A DNA stretch of 64,000 nt from CAWCAL01 sp963695075 (lineage in GTDB: Bacteria; Actinomycetota; Acidimicrobiia; Acidimicrobiales; CAWCAL01): contig CAVOFR010000007.1 in NCBI GenBank assembly GCA_963695075.1, positions 310,001 through 374,000 on the forward strand, in the 5' to 3' direction. Below are positions 1 through 8,002 of this stretch, piece by piece. Made by a program: the position numbers and the translations under genes. The notes under the pieces were generated by a model, which worked only from the letters and a program-made list of their open reading frames with translations, was not told the origin of the DNA and searched no databases. Within the stretch, counting starts at the first letter, position 1. Every line of letters begins with the position of its first letter.

Positions 1-147
1 CCGAGGCTGCGGACAACAAGGTCGCCTGGGGAGGGTCCCGGGCGACAGGCGAGCCGAGGCGGGGCCGAGGCTGCGGACAACAAGGTCGCCTGGGGAGGGT
101 CCCGGGCGACAGGCGAGCCGAGGCGGGGCCGAGGCTGCGGACAATAC
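1..147. repeat. 64-bp tandem repeat, two full copies and a partial third
   Basis: Two identical 64-bp units (1-64 and 65-128) are followed by the first 16 bases of a third copy (129-144), after which the sequence diverges. Each unit contains a GTCGCC/GGCGAC stem with a GC-rich interior and the nonamer TGCGGACAA, whose reverse complement TTGTCCGCA is one base away from the actinobacterial DnaA box TTGTCCACA. The array may continue left of the window. No spacers are present, so this is not CRISPR. Confidence 0.9.
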
Positions 148-211
148 GGTGGACAACGTTGTCGATAACTCGAGGCGGCCTGGGGATCAACCGGGAAATG
201 TGGTGGACAAC
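8..211 (-). promoter_or_regulatory. Cluster of DnaA-box-like nonamers
   Basis: Five same-orientation nonamers occur in about 200 bp. TGCGGACAA is at 8-16, 72-80 and 136-144. GTGGACAAC is at 149-157 and 203-211. Read on the minus strand these are TTGTCCGCA and GTTGTCCAC. They resemble the high-GC DnaA box TTGTCCACA but none matches it exactly over nine bases. A further TTGTCGATA lies at 159-167. Three of the five come from the tandem repeat, so they are not independent. No AT-rich unwinding region or dnaA/dnaN gene is visible, so an origin cannot be claimed. Confidence 0.3.
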
Positions 212-603
212 TCGGGTTTGTCGGCCCAACCCCTTGACCACTCGGACAGAACGCGACAGGGTCACTCCACTTGCTCGACGCGAGAGTCGAGAGCATCGGG
301 AGGGAGACCGACCGGTGGTCGCCACTCGAGTGTCGGGTAGGGAGGTATTCGAGTCCCTTGGTCAGCCGCTTGGCGGGTGGCCAGGATCGGAAGGCTTCGA
401 GAGGAGCCCTACGGTACTTCCCGGGAAGGGTCGGAGTGCTTCGGTGCGACGGTCCGACCGGGACACCCGGTGAGGACGGGGCAACCTGGAGGCACTGGAT
501 GAAAGGAACTCGCCCGCCGGACCTTGGTCCGACGGGCGAGTGAAGCATCGAGGAAGACGGTACTGCCGCACGAGTCGATGAAGGTGGATTTCGAGACCGC
601 ACA
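212..603. other. Gene-free, hairpin-rich stretch; possible structured RNA
   Basis: No reading frame here has a recognisable product. The stretch is rich in perfect short inverted repeats: CTCGAC (274-279) with GTCGAG (286-291); ACCGGG (457-462) with CCCGGT (466-471) around a three-base loop; and CTCGCCCG (509-516) with CGGGCGAG (533-540), extended inwards by CGGACC/GGTCCG. It runs into an intrinsic terminator at 604-664. I looked for the conserved cores of RNase P RNA, tmRNA and SRP RNA and did not find them. Confidence 0.3.
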
Positions 604-664
604 CGACGCCCCGAGGGCGGGACTCACCCCGGTGGATCCCCTCCCCGGGGCGTCGGCCTTTTTC
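604..664 (+). terminator. Intrinsic terminator without an obvious upstream gene
   Basis: CGACGCCCCG (604-613) pairs with CGGGGCGTCG (646-655), giving a 10-bp GC-rich stem, followed by GCC and five T residues (659-663). This is a good Rho-independent terminator for rightward transcription. No protein gene is visible for the preceding 600 bases, so it would end either a non-coding transcript or a long trailer from left of the window. Confidence 0.55.
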
Positions 665-678
665 GCGGCGTGGCCCAG

Positions 679-861
679 AGCGTCGATGAGGTGGAGGTCG
701 GCGGGGTGGGGCCCCCGCCGACACCGCGCTGCGGATTATCGCAGCGCCATGAGTATCGCCCCCGTCAGGGAGCGTCGATGAGGTGGAGGTCGGCGGGGTG
801 GGGCCCCCGCCGACACCGCGCTGCGGATTATCGCAGCGCCATGAGTATCGCCCCCGTCAGG
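679..861. repeat. Exact 92-bp tandem duplication at the 3' end of glnR
   Basis: Copy 1 spans 679-770 and copy 2 begins at 771, identical through 861. Each copy holds two stem-loops: GTCGGCGGGG with its complement around a short G-rich loop, and GCTGCG-GATTAT-CGCAGC. Copy 2 includes the glnR stop codon (857-859), so the unit looks like a duplicated glnR 3' end and terminator region, read on the minus strand. Complete identity implies recent duplication, strong constraint or an assembly artefact. Confidence 0.85.
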
Positions 862-1543
862 CTTCCCAGCGACTCTGACCGAAGCGGTAGCCGACCGAAC
901 GCACCGTGTGGATGTAGGCGGCGTGTTCCTCGCCGAGCTTGGCTCGGAGCCGCCGGACGTGTACGTCGACGGTACGGGCGCCACCGTAGTAGTCATATCC
1001 CCAGACCCGGCTGAGAAGCGTCTCGCGGGTGAAGACCTTGCCCGGATTCGACGCCAGGAACTTGAGTAGCTCGTACTCCATGTAGGTCAGGTCGAGCGGA
1101 TGGCCCGAGACTGCGGCCTGGTAGGTCTCGAGGTTCAGGACGAGCTCGCCGTGTTCGATGAGGTCGGGGCCGATGTCGGTGCCAGATCCCGCCATGAGGT
1201 GGGTGAGTCGGGCCTCGAGCTCCCTGGGGTGGAACGGCGTCAGGCAGAAGTCGTCGAACAGTTCGTCGCGGTGGTCGAGCTCGACCAGTTGGGCCCCACC
1301 CAGGAGCACGAGAACGCCGAGGGCACCGTCGACCCGGCGGATCGATCGCGCCACCGAGAACGCTCCGGTGGGATCGTCGTCGGCGCATATGACCGCTGCG
1401 GACCAGCCCTCGTCGGGGGCCTTGGTGGTGACCTCTCCCGCTTCGCCGATCGACTTCCACTGGTAGCCGGCGATGTCCAGGGATTGGGCCAGCTCAGGGG
1501 GCGGCGGATCGGGAAAGACGAGGAGGGGATGTTGCATGACCAT
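857..1543 (-). CDS. glnR: GlnR-type winged-helix nitrogen regulator (OmpR family)
   Basis: A 228-residue protein with an N-terminal receiver-like domain (about 1-115) and a C-terminal OmpR/PhoB winged helix (about 130-225). The C-terminal part carries LDLTYMEYELLKFLASNPG, WGYDYYGGARTVDVHVRRLR and SVGYRF, very close in pattern to Streptomyces GlnR, the orphan regulator of nitrogen genes. As in GlnR the receiver half is divergent and the usual phosphorylation pocket is not clear, so control may be independent of a histidine kinase. The ATG at 1543 overlaps the stop of the upstream glutamine synthetase gene (TGATG), implying translational coupling; an ATG two codons later is also possible. A PhoP-type regulator is the alternative, but the glnA context favours GlnR. 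Confidence 0.82.
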   Translation of the reverse strand: MVMQHPLLVFPDPPPPELAQSLDIAGYQWKSIGEAGEVTTKAPDEGWSAAVICADDDPTGAFSVARSIRRVDGALGVLVLLGGAQLVELDHRDELFDDFCLTPFHPRELEARLTHLMAGSGTDIGPDLIEHGELVLNLETYQAAVSGHPLDLTYMEYELLKFLASNPGKVFTRETLLSRVWGYDYYGGARTVDVHVRRLRAKLGEEHAAYIHTVRSVGYRFGQSRWEA

Positions 1544-2877
1544 CACCAGGTGGGCAGGTACCGGTCCAGCTCGAAGGCCGTGACCTGCGCCTTGTAGTCG
1601 GACCATTCGGTCCGCTTGTTGCGAAGGAACCACTCGAAGACGTGTTCCCCCAGCGCCTCGGCGACGAGCTCGGAGCTCTCCATCTCGTCGAGAGCCTCCG
1701 CCAGGGACTGGGGCAATTCGGCGATACCTTCGGCGGCGCGTTCCCGCTCGGTCATCTCGAAGAGGTTGGCGTCGGCTTCGGGGGGCAGCTCGTAACCTTC
1801 GTCGATTCCCTTCATCCCGGCGGCGAGCATCACGCTGAAAGTGAGGTAGGGGTTGCACGAAGGGTCGGGTGACCGGAACTCGATGCGGGTGGACGACTCC
1901 TTGCCCCGCTTGATCATGGGGACGCGAACCAGTGCCGACCGGTTGTTCCTCGCCCACGACACGTGGACCGGTGCCTCGTAGCCGACGATGAGTCGCTTGT
2001 AGCTGTTGACGAGTTGATTGGTGATGGCCGTGAACTCGCGGGCGTGGCGGAGCAGCCCGGCGATGAAGGACCGGCCCGTCGCCGACAGCCCGTTGGCGTC
2101 GCGGGGATCGGCGAACGCGTTGGCCTCGCCTTCGAAGAGGCTGAGGTGGGTGTGCATGCCCGAACCCTGGACGCCCGCCAGAGGCTTGGGCATGAAGGTG
2201 GCGAAGACGCCGTGTTCGGCCGCGATTTCACGGACGAGGAGCCGGAAGGTGACGACGTTGTCGGCCATCGTCAGGGCGTCGGTGTAGCGCAGGTCGATCT
2301 CGTGCTGACTCGGGGCATCCTCGTGGAACGAGTACTCGACCGGGATGCCCATGGCCTCGAGCATGTGCAGGGTCTCCCGGCGGATGTCGCTCGCCACGTC
2401 GGCGGTGGTGAGGTCGAAATAGGAACCGCTGTCGAGCGGTTCGAGCGGCTGGCTCGGGTCGCCGCTGCGGAAGAGGAAGTACTCCATCTCGGGTGCGACC
2501 ATGAAGGAGAAGCCGCGCTGGGCGGCGGCGTCGAGATGCCGACGCAGGATCTGGCGGGTGTCGCCCTCGAACGGACTGCCGTCGGGATGGGCGATGGCGC
2601 AGAACATCCGTGCGGCCCGCTCGGTCGTGTCGCCCCATGGCAGGAGCTCGAACGTCGACGGATCGGGGATGGCGAGGACGTCCGCTTCCTGTACCCGGCT
2701 GAATCCCGCGATCGAGGAACCGTCGAAGTGCATGCCCTCCTCGAAGGCGTTCTCGAGCTCGGCCGGACTGATGGCGAACGACTTCAGCTGTCCGTTGACA
2801 TCGCTGAACCAGAGCCGGATGAGCCGGACTCCCCGCTCCTCGACGGCACGCAGGACGTAATCTTGTCGTGAATCCAC
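1543..2877 (-). CDS. glnA2: Type I glutamine synthetase paralogue (GlnA2-like, non-adenylylated type)
   Basis: A 444-residue GSI protein, the usual length for the alpha form and actinobacterial GlnA2. Visible are MHFDGSSIAGF in the beta-grasp domain, VAPEMEYFLF, the ATP/glutamate-site segment GSGMHTHLSLF, and NSYKRLIVGYEAPVHVSWA. At the place of the adenylylation loop (NLYDLP in GSI-beta) it reads NLFEM, so the target tyrosine is a phenylalanine and GlnE should not modify it. It transfers ammonia to glutamate using ATP, or, as for some actinobacterial GlnA2-like enzymes, glutamylates another amine. It is the first gene of a glnA2-glnR unit, divergent from glnA across a 200-bp region. Confidence 0.85.
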   Translation of the reverse strand: MDSRQDYVLRAVEERGVRLIRLWFSDVNGQLKSFAISPAELENAFEEGMHFDGSSIAGFSRVQEADVLAIPDPSTFELLPWGDTTERAARMFCAIAHPDGSPFEGDTRQILRRHLDAAAQRGFSFMVAPEMEYFLFRSGDPSQPLEPLDSGSYFDLTTADVASDIRRETLHMLEAMGIPVEYSFHEDAPSQHEIDLRYTDALTMADNVVTFRLLVREIAAEHGVFATFMPKPLAGVQGSGMHTHLSLFEGEANAFADPRDANGLSATGRSFIAGLLRHAREFTAITNQLVNSYKRLIVGYEAPVHVSWARNNRSALVRVPMIKRGKESSTRIEFRSPDPSCNPYLTFSVMLAAGMKGIDEGYELPPEADANLFEMTERERAAEGIAELPQSLAEALDEMESSELVAEALGEHVFEWFLRNKRTEWSDYKAQVTAFELDRYLPTW

Positions 2878-2927
2878 GCCCCCACTATGGCAAACCGGCC
2901 GGCCGGTGACCGAGGCCGGCCCGGTCA

Positions 2928-3010
2928 GTTCACATCGTGTTCACATTCGGGCAATGGCCTTGAAATTGCCCGATGAAATGCTGGGCGCTGGTCTGAAACC
3001 CCAGTGTTTC
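2928..3010. promoter_or_regulatory. Candidate GlnR half-sites between the divergent glutamine synthetase genes
   Basis: GTTCAC occurs at 2928-2933 and again at 2939-2944, exactly 11 bp apart. GAAAC (2995-2999) and GTTTC (3006-3010) form an inverted pair, also with an 11-bp period. TGAAAT occurs at 2961-2966 and 2974-2979. GlnR sites in Streptomyces are AC-rich half-sites about 11 bp apart (gTnAC-n6-GaAAC). The matches are partial, so the assignment rests on spacing and on position between two glnA genes and close to glnR. Confidence 0.35.
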
Positions 3011-3077
3011 GGGGTGCCCGTGATGTCGACGAGGACGTAGGGTCCCCCGGATACCCCGATTTGGCGGAGGAGAAACC

Positions 3078-4508
3078 GTGCCGGAGACCCCAGCAGACGT
3101 CATCAAGATGGCCCAAGAAGAAGGGTGCGAGTACGTCGATTTCCGATTTGTCGACGTGCCCGGGACCCAACACCACTTCTCGTCACCGGTCGACATGGTC
3201 AACGAGGGGACCTTCGAAGAAGGCCTCGGCTTCGACGGATCGTCGGTGGCCGGCTTCCAGTCGATCGACCAGTCCGACATGATCCTCATCCCGGATCCGA
3301 CCAGCGCGTTCATCGACCCGTTCTACCGGCGCAAGACCCTTGCGATTCTCTGCGACGTGAAAGACCCGATCACCGGCGAGTGGTACGAGCGCGATCCGCG
3401 TGGCGTGGCCAAGCGGGTGACGTCCTACATGGAGTCGACCGGCATCGCGGACACCGCGTACATCGGGCCCGAGGCCGAGTTCTTCGTCTTCGACGGCGTG
3501 AACTTCGAGGTCAGCCCGCACCGGGTCGGATACGAGCTCACGTCGACCGAGGCGGCATGGTCGACCGGCGACGATGACGGCGTCGACGGCCGCCCCAACC
3601 TCAGCCACAAGGTTCCGTACAAGGGTGGGTACTTCCCGCTTCCCCCACTGGATCAACACCAGGATCTGCGCTCCGACATGGTCACGGTCATGAAGGCCTG
3701 TGGTCTCGTCGTCGAGGTCCAGCACCACGAGGTCGGCACGGCCGGGCAGGCCGAGATCGATCTCGAGTACGGGCCGCTGCTCGACATGGCCGACGGCATC
3801 ACGTTGTACAAGTACATCGTGAAGGAGGTCGCCCGGGCCAACGGCAAGACGGCCACCTTCATGCCGAAGCCACTGTTCGGCGACAACGGGTCGGGCATGC
3901 ACGTGCATCAGTCACTCTGGAAGGGTGGCGACACCCTGATGTATGACGCGAACGGCTACGCCGGGCTGTCGGACCTGTCCCGCTACTACATCGGCGGGCT
4001 TCTGCAGCATGCGGCTGCGGTGCTCGCGTTCGCCGCCCCGACGACCAACAGCTACAAGCGGCTGGTCCCAGGCTACGAGGCGCCGGTCAATCTGGTCATG
4101 TCGAGTCGGAACCGCTCTGCGGCCGTTCGGATCCCGATGTACAGCCAGAGTCCCAAGGCCAAGCGCCTCGAGTTCCGCTGCCCCGATCCGTCGGCCAACC
4201 CGTACCTCGCCTTCCCGGCGATGATCATGGCCGGTCTGGACGGCATCCAGAACAAGATCGAACCGCCGCCCCCGGTCGACAAGAACATCTACGACCTCCC
4301 GTCCGAGGAGAAGGCCGACATCGCGTCCGTGCCGGGTTCGTTGTCGGAGTCGATCGATGCGCTACGCAACGATCACGACTTCCTGTTGGCCGGTGGTGTG
4401 TTCAGCGAATCGCTGATCGAGGCCTACATCGGGCTGAAGGAAGAGGAGATCCTGGCGCTGGCGCTGCAGCCGGCTCCGATCGAGTATGAGATGTACTACT
4501 CGATCTGA
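3078..4508 (+). CDS. glnA: Glutamine synthetase, type I (adenylylatable, GSI-beta)
   Basis: A 476-residue glutamine synthetase, the main ammonia-assimilating enzyme, forming a cytosolic dodecamer. It has LGFDGSSVAGFQSIDQSDM near the N-terminus, GPEAEFFVFD, KPLFGDNGSGMHVHQSLW and NSYKRLVPGYEAPVNLVMS. The loop KNIYDLPSEE places the adenylylation tyrosine at about residue 405, so it is the expected target of GlnE downstream. The GTG start at 3078 is preceded by GGAGGAG. It is transcribed away from glnA2, faces glnE tail to tail and ends at a strong terminator. Confidence 0.96.
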   Translation: MPETPADVIKMAQEEGCEYVDFRFVDVPGTQHHFSSPVDMVNEGTFEEGLGFDGSSVAGFQSIDQSDMILIPDPTSAFIDPFYRRKTLAILCDVKDPITGEWYERDPRGVAKRVTSYMESTGIADTAYIGPEAEFFVFDGVNFEVSPHRVGYELTSTEAAWSTGDDDGVDGRPNLSHKVPYKGGYFPLPPLDQHQDLRSDMVTVMKACGLVVEVQHHEVGTAGQAEIDLEYGPLLDMADGITLYKYIVKEVARANGKTATFMPKPLFGDNGSGMHVHQSLWKGGDTLMYDANGYAGLSDLSRYYIGGLLQHAAAVLAFAAPTTNSYKRLVPGYEAPVNLVMSSRNRSAAVRIPMYSQSPKAKRLEFRCPDPSANPYLAFPAMIMAGLDGIQNKIEPPPPVDKNIYDLPSEEKADIASVPGSLSESIDALRNDHDFLLAGGVFSESLIEAYIGLKEEEILALALQPAPIEYEMYYSI

Positions 4509-4523
4509 TCTGCGGGACCTGAT

Positions 4524-4580
4524 GAAATCCGGTCCTCTCCCGTCGGCCTCCGACGGCGGGGGGCCGGATTTCGGTCTTTT
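4524..4580 (+). terminator. Terminator between convergent glnA and glnE
   Basis: GAAATCCGG (4524-4532) pairs with CCGGATTTC (4564-4572), enclosing an inner stem CCGTCGG/CCGACGG (4540-4546 and 4550-4556). TTTT at 4577-4580 follows. It lies 16 bases after the glnA stop and before the end of the opposing glnE, so it should mainly stop glnA transcription. Confidence 0.8.
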
Positions 4581-4598
4581 GGGGCCGCCGGGTGACGT

Positions 4599-7256
4599 TC
4601 AGCTGCCGTAGAAGACCCGTTCCACGACGGCGCGAGCCCGCCGCGTCAGCCGCTTGTAGGTCTCTCGCAACTCGGTGGCCGGCAGGTCCAGGGACAGGGA
4701 CAGCCGGGTCAGGTCGTTGCTGCCCCGGGCCGGAAGCGAGTCGGCCTTGCCTCCCTGGAGGAGGAAGAGGCGGTTCCGGGTGCGGGTACAGAAGCGGTAG
4801 GCCTCGACGAGGACGACGGCGTCCCCTCCGTCGAGCACGCCGTCGTCGGACAAGGCATGCAGGGCGGCGAGCGTGCCCTCGGCCGGGACGCGCGAACGGA
4901 GCTGGAGAAGCTGTGCGGTCCATTCGACATCGGCCAGCGCGCCGGGACCGAGCTTCAGGTGGAACTCGGGGTCTTCCCCCCGGGGGACTCGCTCCTTTTC
5001 GACCCGGGCCTTGATCCTGCGGATCTCCCGCACGTGGTCGTCGGTCAGCGCGGCCTCCCAGACGAACGGCCGTAGCATTTCGACGAAGCGATCCCCCAGG
5101 TCGGGATCGCCGGCCACGGGACGGGCTCTCAGCATGGCCTGGCGCTCCCATACCTCGGCCCACCGCTGATGGTAGATGCGGTACCCCTCGAGCGACCGCG
5201 TGAGAGTGCCTTCGGTCCCTTCGGGCCGGAGCTCGAGATCGATGTCGTAGATGCGGTCGACCGGCTGCCGGCCCCGCAACAGATCGCGCCAGGCCCGGCC
5301 GATCCCCTCGGCCTCGGCCTGGGCCTCGGGGCCTTCTCCGTCGTAGACGAACAGGAGGTCGAGGTCGCTGGCGTACGAGAGCTCGCCACCGCCGAACCGG
5401 CCGAGAGCGATGACGGCGAACGGCAAGTCGGGTGCGATCTGGTCGAGGGATGCTCGACAGATGGCTTCGGCCACCTGGCCCAGCCGACGTTCGACGTCTT
5501 CGACCGGTAGGAGGCCGAGGACGTCGGCGGCACCGACGGTCAGGGTCTCCCGGTCCCGGAGTCGTCGCAGCCGCCCAGCGAGCTCGTCCCCCGACCCCGC
5601 GACGAACGACGCCGCGGTCGCGTGGCGGTCCTGTGGGGCGTTCTCGATCGTGCTGAGCTGGTCGATCAGATCGGGCTCGCGCTGGAGGATGTCACCGAGC
5701 ATGCGGCTCGTGCCCAGAACGGTGGCGAGTCGTCGAGCCACCTCCGGCGAGTCGCGGAACGCGTTCACCAGAGCCCGCTGTCGATGACCGCCGGTCATCA
5801 GGAAACGGAAGCCGAGGAGCCCGAGGTCGGGATCCGGGCTGTCGGCCAGCCAATTCAGCAGCAGGGGAAGGTACTGCTGCATGAGGCGTGAGCTGCGGCT
5901 CAGTCCTTTCGTCAATTCCCTGACGGCCGCCTCGGTGCGCCGGAGGTCGGAGAAGCCGGCCGCGGCGAGGCGGTGCTCGATGGCCGTTTCGTCGAGCGCA
6001 CGTTCCTCGGGGGCCCGGGAGAACGACTCGAGCAACGGTCGGAACCACAGTCCTTCGTGGATCCGGCGTACCGCTGAGCGGTGATGAGCCAGCGCCGCGT
6101 CGAAGGATTCGGTTGCCGACTCCCGGGGCGCGTCACGGAAGCCCATCACGATGGCGAGCCGCCGGCGTGCCGCGGCATCGGTCGGCAGCGTGTGGGTCTG
6201 ACGTTCGTCGACGAGCTGGAGTCGGTGCTCCACCCGACGAAGGAAGCGGTAGCTCTCCTCGAGCTGCGCGGCGTCGGCGCTGTCGACGTATCCACCGCTG
6301 CGTAGCTCGGCGAGCGCTCGCAGGGTGTTGGGGATGCGCAGGGTGTCGTCCTGCTGCCCGTGGACCAGCTGGAGGAGTTGGACGCTGAACTCGACGTCGC
6401 GTATCCCACCCGGTCCGCGTTTCACCTCCCGCTCCGTCAACCCCTTTCGGGCCACCTCCTCCTCGGTGCGCGTCTTGAGATGGCGCAGCTGGCGCAGGTC
6501 GTCGTCGGTCCAGGTCCGGGTCCAGATGCGTTGGCTCACCTCGGCGGAGAACTCGTCGCCGAGCGCTTCGTCGCCGGCGATCGCCCGATGTTTCAGCAGA
6601 GCCTGGAACTCCCACGGTTCCGCCCACTGATCCCAGTACTGCTGGTAGGAGAGCATCGTCCGCACCAGTGCACCCTGCGGGCCTTCCGGTCTCAACTCGG
6701 TGTCGACGCGAAAGCACCGGCCGGCCAGGGCGACGACCGATCTTGCCTGATCGGCGAGGTCCTCGGGCATGCCGTCGCCCACGAAGATCACGTCCACATC
6801 GCTCGCGTAGTTGAGCTCGTCACCCGCCAGCTTGCCCATGCCGATCACGGCGAGGCCTCGGGTCCGGCTAACGAGGCAGGACGCGTGGAGCACTTCGGCC
6901 GCCATCCGGGAGAGCGCGGACCCGGTCTGCTCCAGCTGGTCCAGGGCAACCAGATCCCGGGCCGCCAGGCGCAGGTATTCGCGTTTCTTCCATGCGACCA
7001 GTGCCTCCGGGCTGCTGGCGTCCACCGGGGCGCGAGCGTCGACGTCGGCGAGTTGCTCCAGCGCGAGCGGATCGGCGGTCAACAGGGTCGTGAGGGAGCG
7101 GCTCGCGGCGAGTGTGGCGACCAGGCGTCCGGCCAGGGGTTCGTCGACCACGATCCGATCCGGCAGCGTGGGATCGGCTTCGGCCATACGGTCGAGAGCG
7201 ACCACGACTGCGTTCGGATCGGCGGATCTCGCCACGAGGTCGTCGAGCACGGTCAC
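4599..7256 (-). CDS. glnE: Bifunctional glutamine synthetase adenylyltransferase/deadenylylase
   Basis: An 885-residue protein with two nucleotidyltransferase halves joined by a helical region. The first catalytic core is near residue 135 (GMGKLAGDELNYASDVDVIF, the deadenylylase half). The second is near residue 610 (ALGRFGGGELSYASDLDLLF, the adenylyltransferase half). Each keeps the G-x11-DxD metal-binding pattern. Other GlnE blocks are LRPEGPQGALVRT, GPGGIRDVEF, LRPEGTEGTLTRS and LGPGALADVEW. It adds and removes AMP on the regulatory tyrosine of GlnA. It is a little shorter than the E. coli enzyme (about 946). GTG start; it lies 9 bases after the phosphopantetheinyl transferase gene, so the two are probably co-transcribed. 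Confidence 0.95.
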   Translation of the reverse strand: MTVLDDLVARSADPNAVVVALDRMAEADPTLPDRIVVDEPLAGRLVATLAASRSLTTLLTADPLALEQLADVDARAPVDASSPEALVAWKKREYLRLAARDLVALDQLEQTGSALSRMAAEVLHASCLVSRTRGLAVIGMGKLAGDELNYASDVDVIFVGDGMPEDLADQARSVVALAGRCFRVDTELRPEGPQGALVRTMLSYQQYWDQWAEPWEFQALLKHRAIAGDEALGDEFSAEVSQRIWTRTWTDDDLRQLRHLKTRTEEEVARKGLTEREVKRGPGGIRDVEFSVQLLQLVHGQQDDTLRIPNTLRALAELRSGGYVDSADAAQLEESYRFLRRVEHRLQLVDERQTHTLPTDAAARRRLAIVMGFRDAPRESATESFDAALAHHRSAVRRIHEGLWFRPLLESFSRAPEERALDETAIEHRLAAAGFSDLRRTEAAVRELTKGLSRSSRLMQQYLPLLLNWLADSPDPDLGLLGFRFLMTGGHRQRALVNAFRDSPEVARRLATVLGTSRMLGDILQREPDLIDQLSTIENAPQDRHATAASFVAGSGDELAGRLRRLRDRETLTVGAADVLGLLPVEDVERRLGQVAEAICRASLDQIAPDLPFAVIALGRFGGGELSYASDLDLLFVYDGEGPEAQAEAEGIGRAWRDLLRGRQPVDRIYDIDLELRPEGTEGTLTRSLEGYRIYHQRWAEVWERQAMLRARPVAGDPDLGDRFVEMLRPFVWEAALTDDHVREIRRIKARVEKERVPRGEDPEFHLKLGPGALADVEWTAQLLQLRSRVPAEGTLAALHALSDDGVLDGGDAVVLVEAYRFCTRTRNRLFLLQGGKADSLPARGSNDLTRLSLSLDLPATELRETYKRLTRRARAVVERVFYGS

Positions 7257-7265
7257 GGGAGGGTT

Positions 7266-7943
7266 TTAGCGGCTTCTGACCTCGACTGCCGTGACGACGT
7301 GGTGGTCCTGTACGAGCGATGCTGCGGTCTGGGGCCATCTCAGGGTATGGAGCACCTCGAGTGCGGTCGCGGGATGGAGGACGAGAGAATTCCCGTTCCG
7401 AAGGATGGTGACGTCCTTGAAGCCGACCCAGCTCCGCGTGAGCTGGTGCTGGGCCTTGTAGAACGCCTCCTTGGCACTGAACAGCGTGGTGGCCGCGACC
7501 GACCGATCAGCCGGGTCGATCTCGGCCAACCCGGCCTGCTCGGCGTCGGTGAAGAGCATTCGGTGGAGCTTGGTCGTGACCCGGTCGCGTCGTTCGACGT
7601 CGAGGCCGATGGCTCCGTCGTGCCCGGAGACAGGAGCCACCACGGCCACGCAGTATCCCTCGGTGTGGCTGATCGAGCCGGTCACGCCGTCCGGCCAGAT
7701 CGGTGATCGATCGGTGGCCTTCTCCACGGGAGTATCAGGTCCGATCCCGAACTCCGCCAGGGCGGCCCGAGCGCACATCCGTCCGGCCGCGAACTCCTGG
7801 CGCCGGCGCTCGGTCGCCCCGCTGACGTGGCTGGCCTCGGCGGGATGGAGCGACGACTCGTCGCCCGGTCCGAACAGCTCGAAGGCGACGACTCCTGGTC
7901 GGTCGAAGAGGTCCGCGACACGGGCAGCCGATCTGGGGGTCAT
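7266..7943 (-). CDS. 4'-Phosphopantetheinyl transferase (EntD/Sfp type)
   Basis: A 225-residue protein with the motifs of the superfamily in order: RRQEFAAGRMCARAAL around residue 47, GSISHTEGYCVAVV near 87, IGLDVERRDR near 113 (Mg-binding Asp and Glu) and LFSAKEAFYKAQ near 150. It transfers the phosphopantetheine arm of CoA to a serine of carrier proteins. Sequence style and length resemble EntD-type enzymes acting on non-ribosomal peptide or polyketide carriers, but the carrier cannot be read from this locus. Its neighbour glnE is functionally unrelated. Confidence 0.88.
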   Translation of the reverse strand: MTPRSAARVADLFDRPGVVAFELFGPGDESSLHPAEASHVSGATERRRQEFAAGRMCARAALAEFGIGPDTPVEKATDRSPIWPDGVTGSISHTEGYCVAVVAPVSGHDGAIGLDVERRDRVTTKLHRMLFTDAEQAGLAEIDPADRSVAATTLFSAKEAFYKAQHQLTRSWVGFKDVTILRNGNSLVLHPATALEVLHTLRWPQTAASLVQDHHVVTAVEVRSR

Positions 7944-8002
7944 GGATTCCTCGGGTCGATTCTTGCTTCAGTCTTACCCGTCCCTTAACCGAAGGTGTTC
8001 TC

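Noticed and set aside
1..147. CRISPR array
   Set aside because: The repeats are directly adjacent with no spacers, and no cas genes are present.
149..340. Small protein starting GTG at 149
   Set aside because: Its start is made of the GTGGACAAC motifs, it has no ribosome-binding site, and composition is that of random high-GC frame.
212..603. RNase P RNA, tmRNA or SRP RNA
   Set aside because: None of the conserved cores, nor the T-arm of tmRNA, could be found on either strand.
1963..2871. 302-codon frame opposite glnA2
   Set aside because: It lies antisense to a clear glutamine synthetase and is a high-GC shadow frame.
6360..7706. 448-codon frame on the plus strand across glnE and the phosphopantetheinyl transferase
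   Set aside because: It spans two clear genes on the other strand and matches no family.
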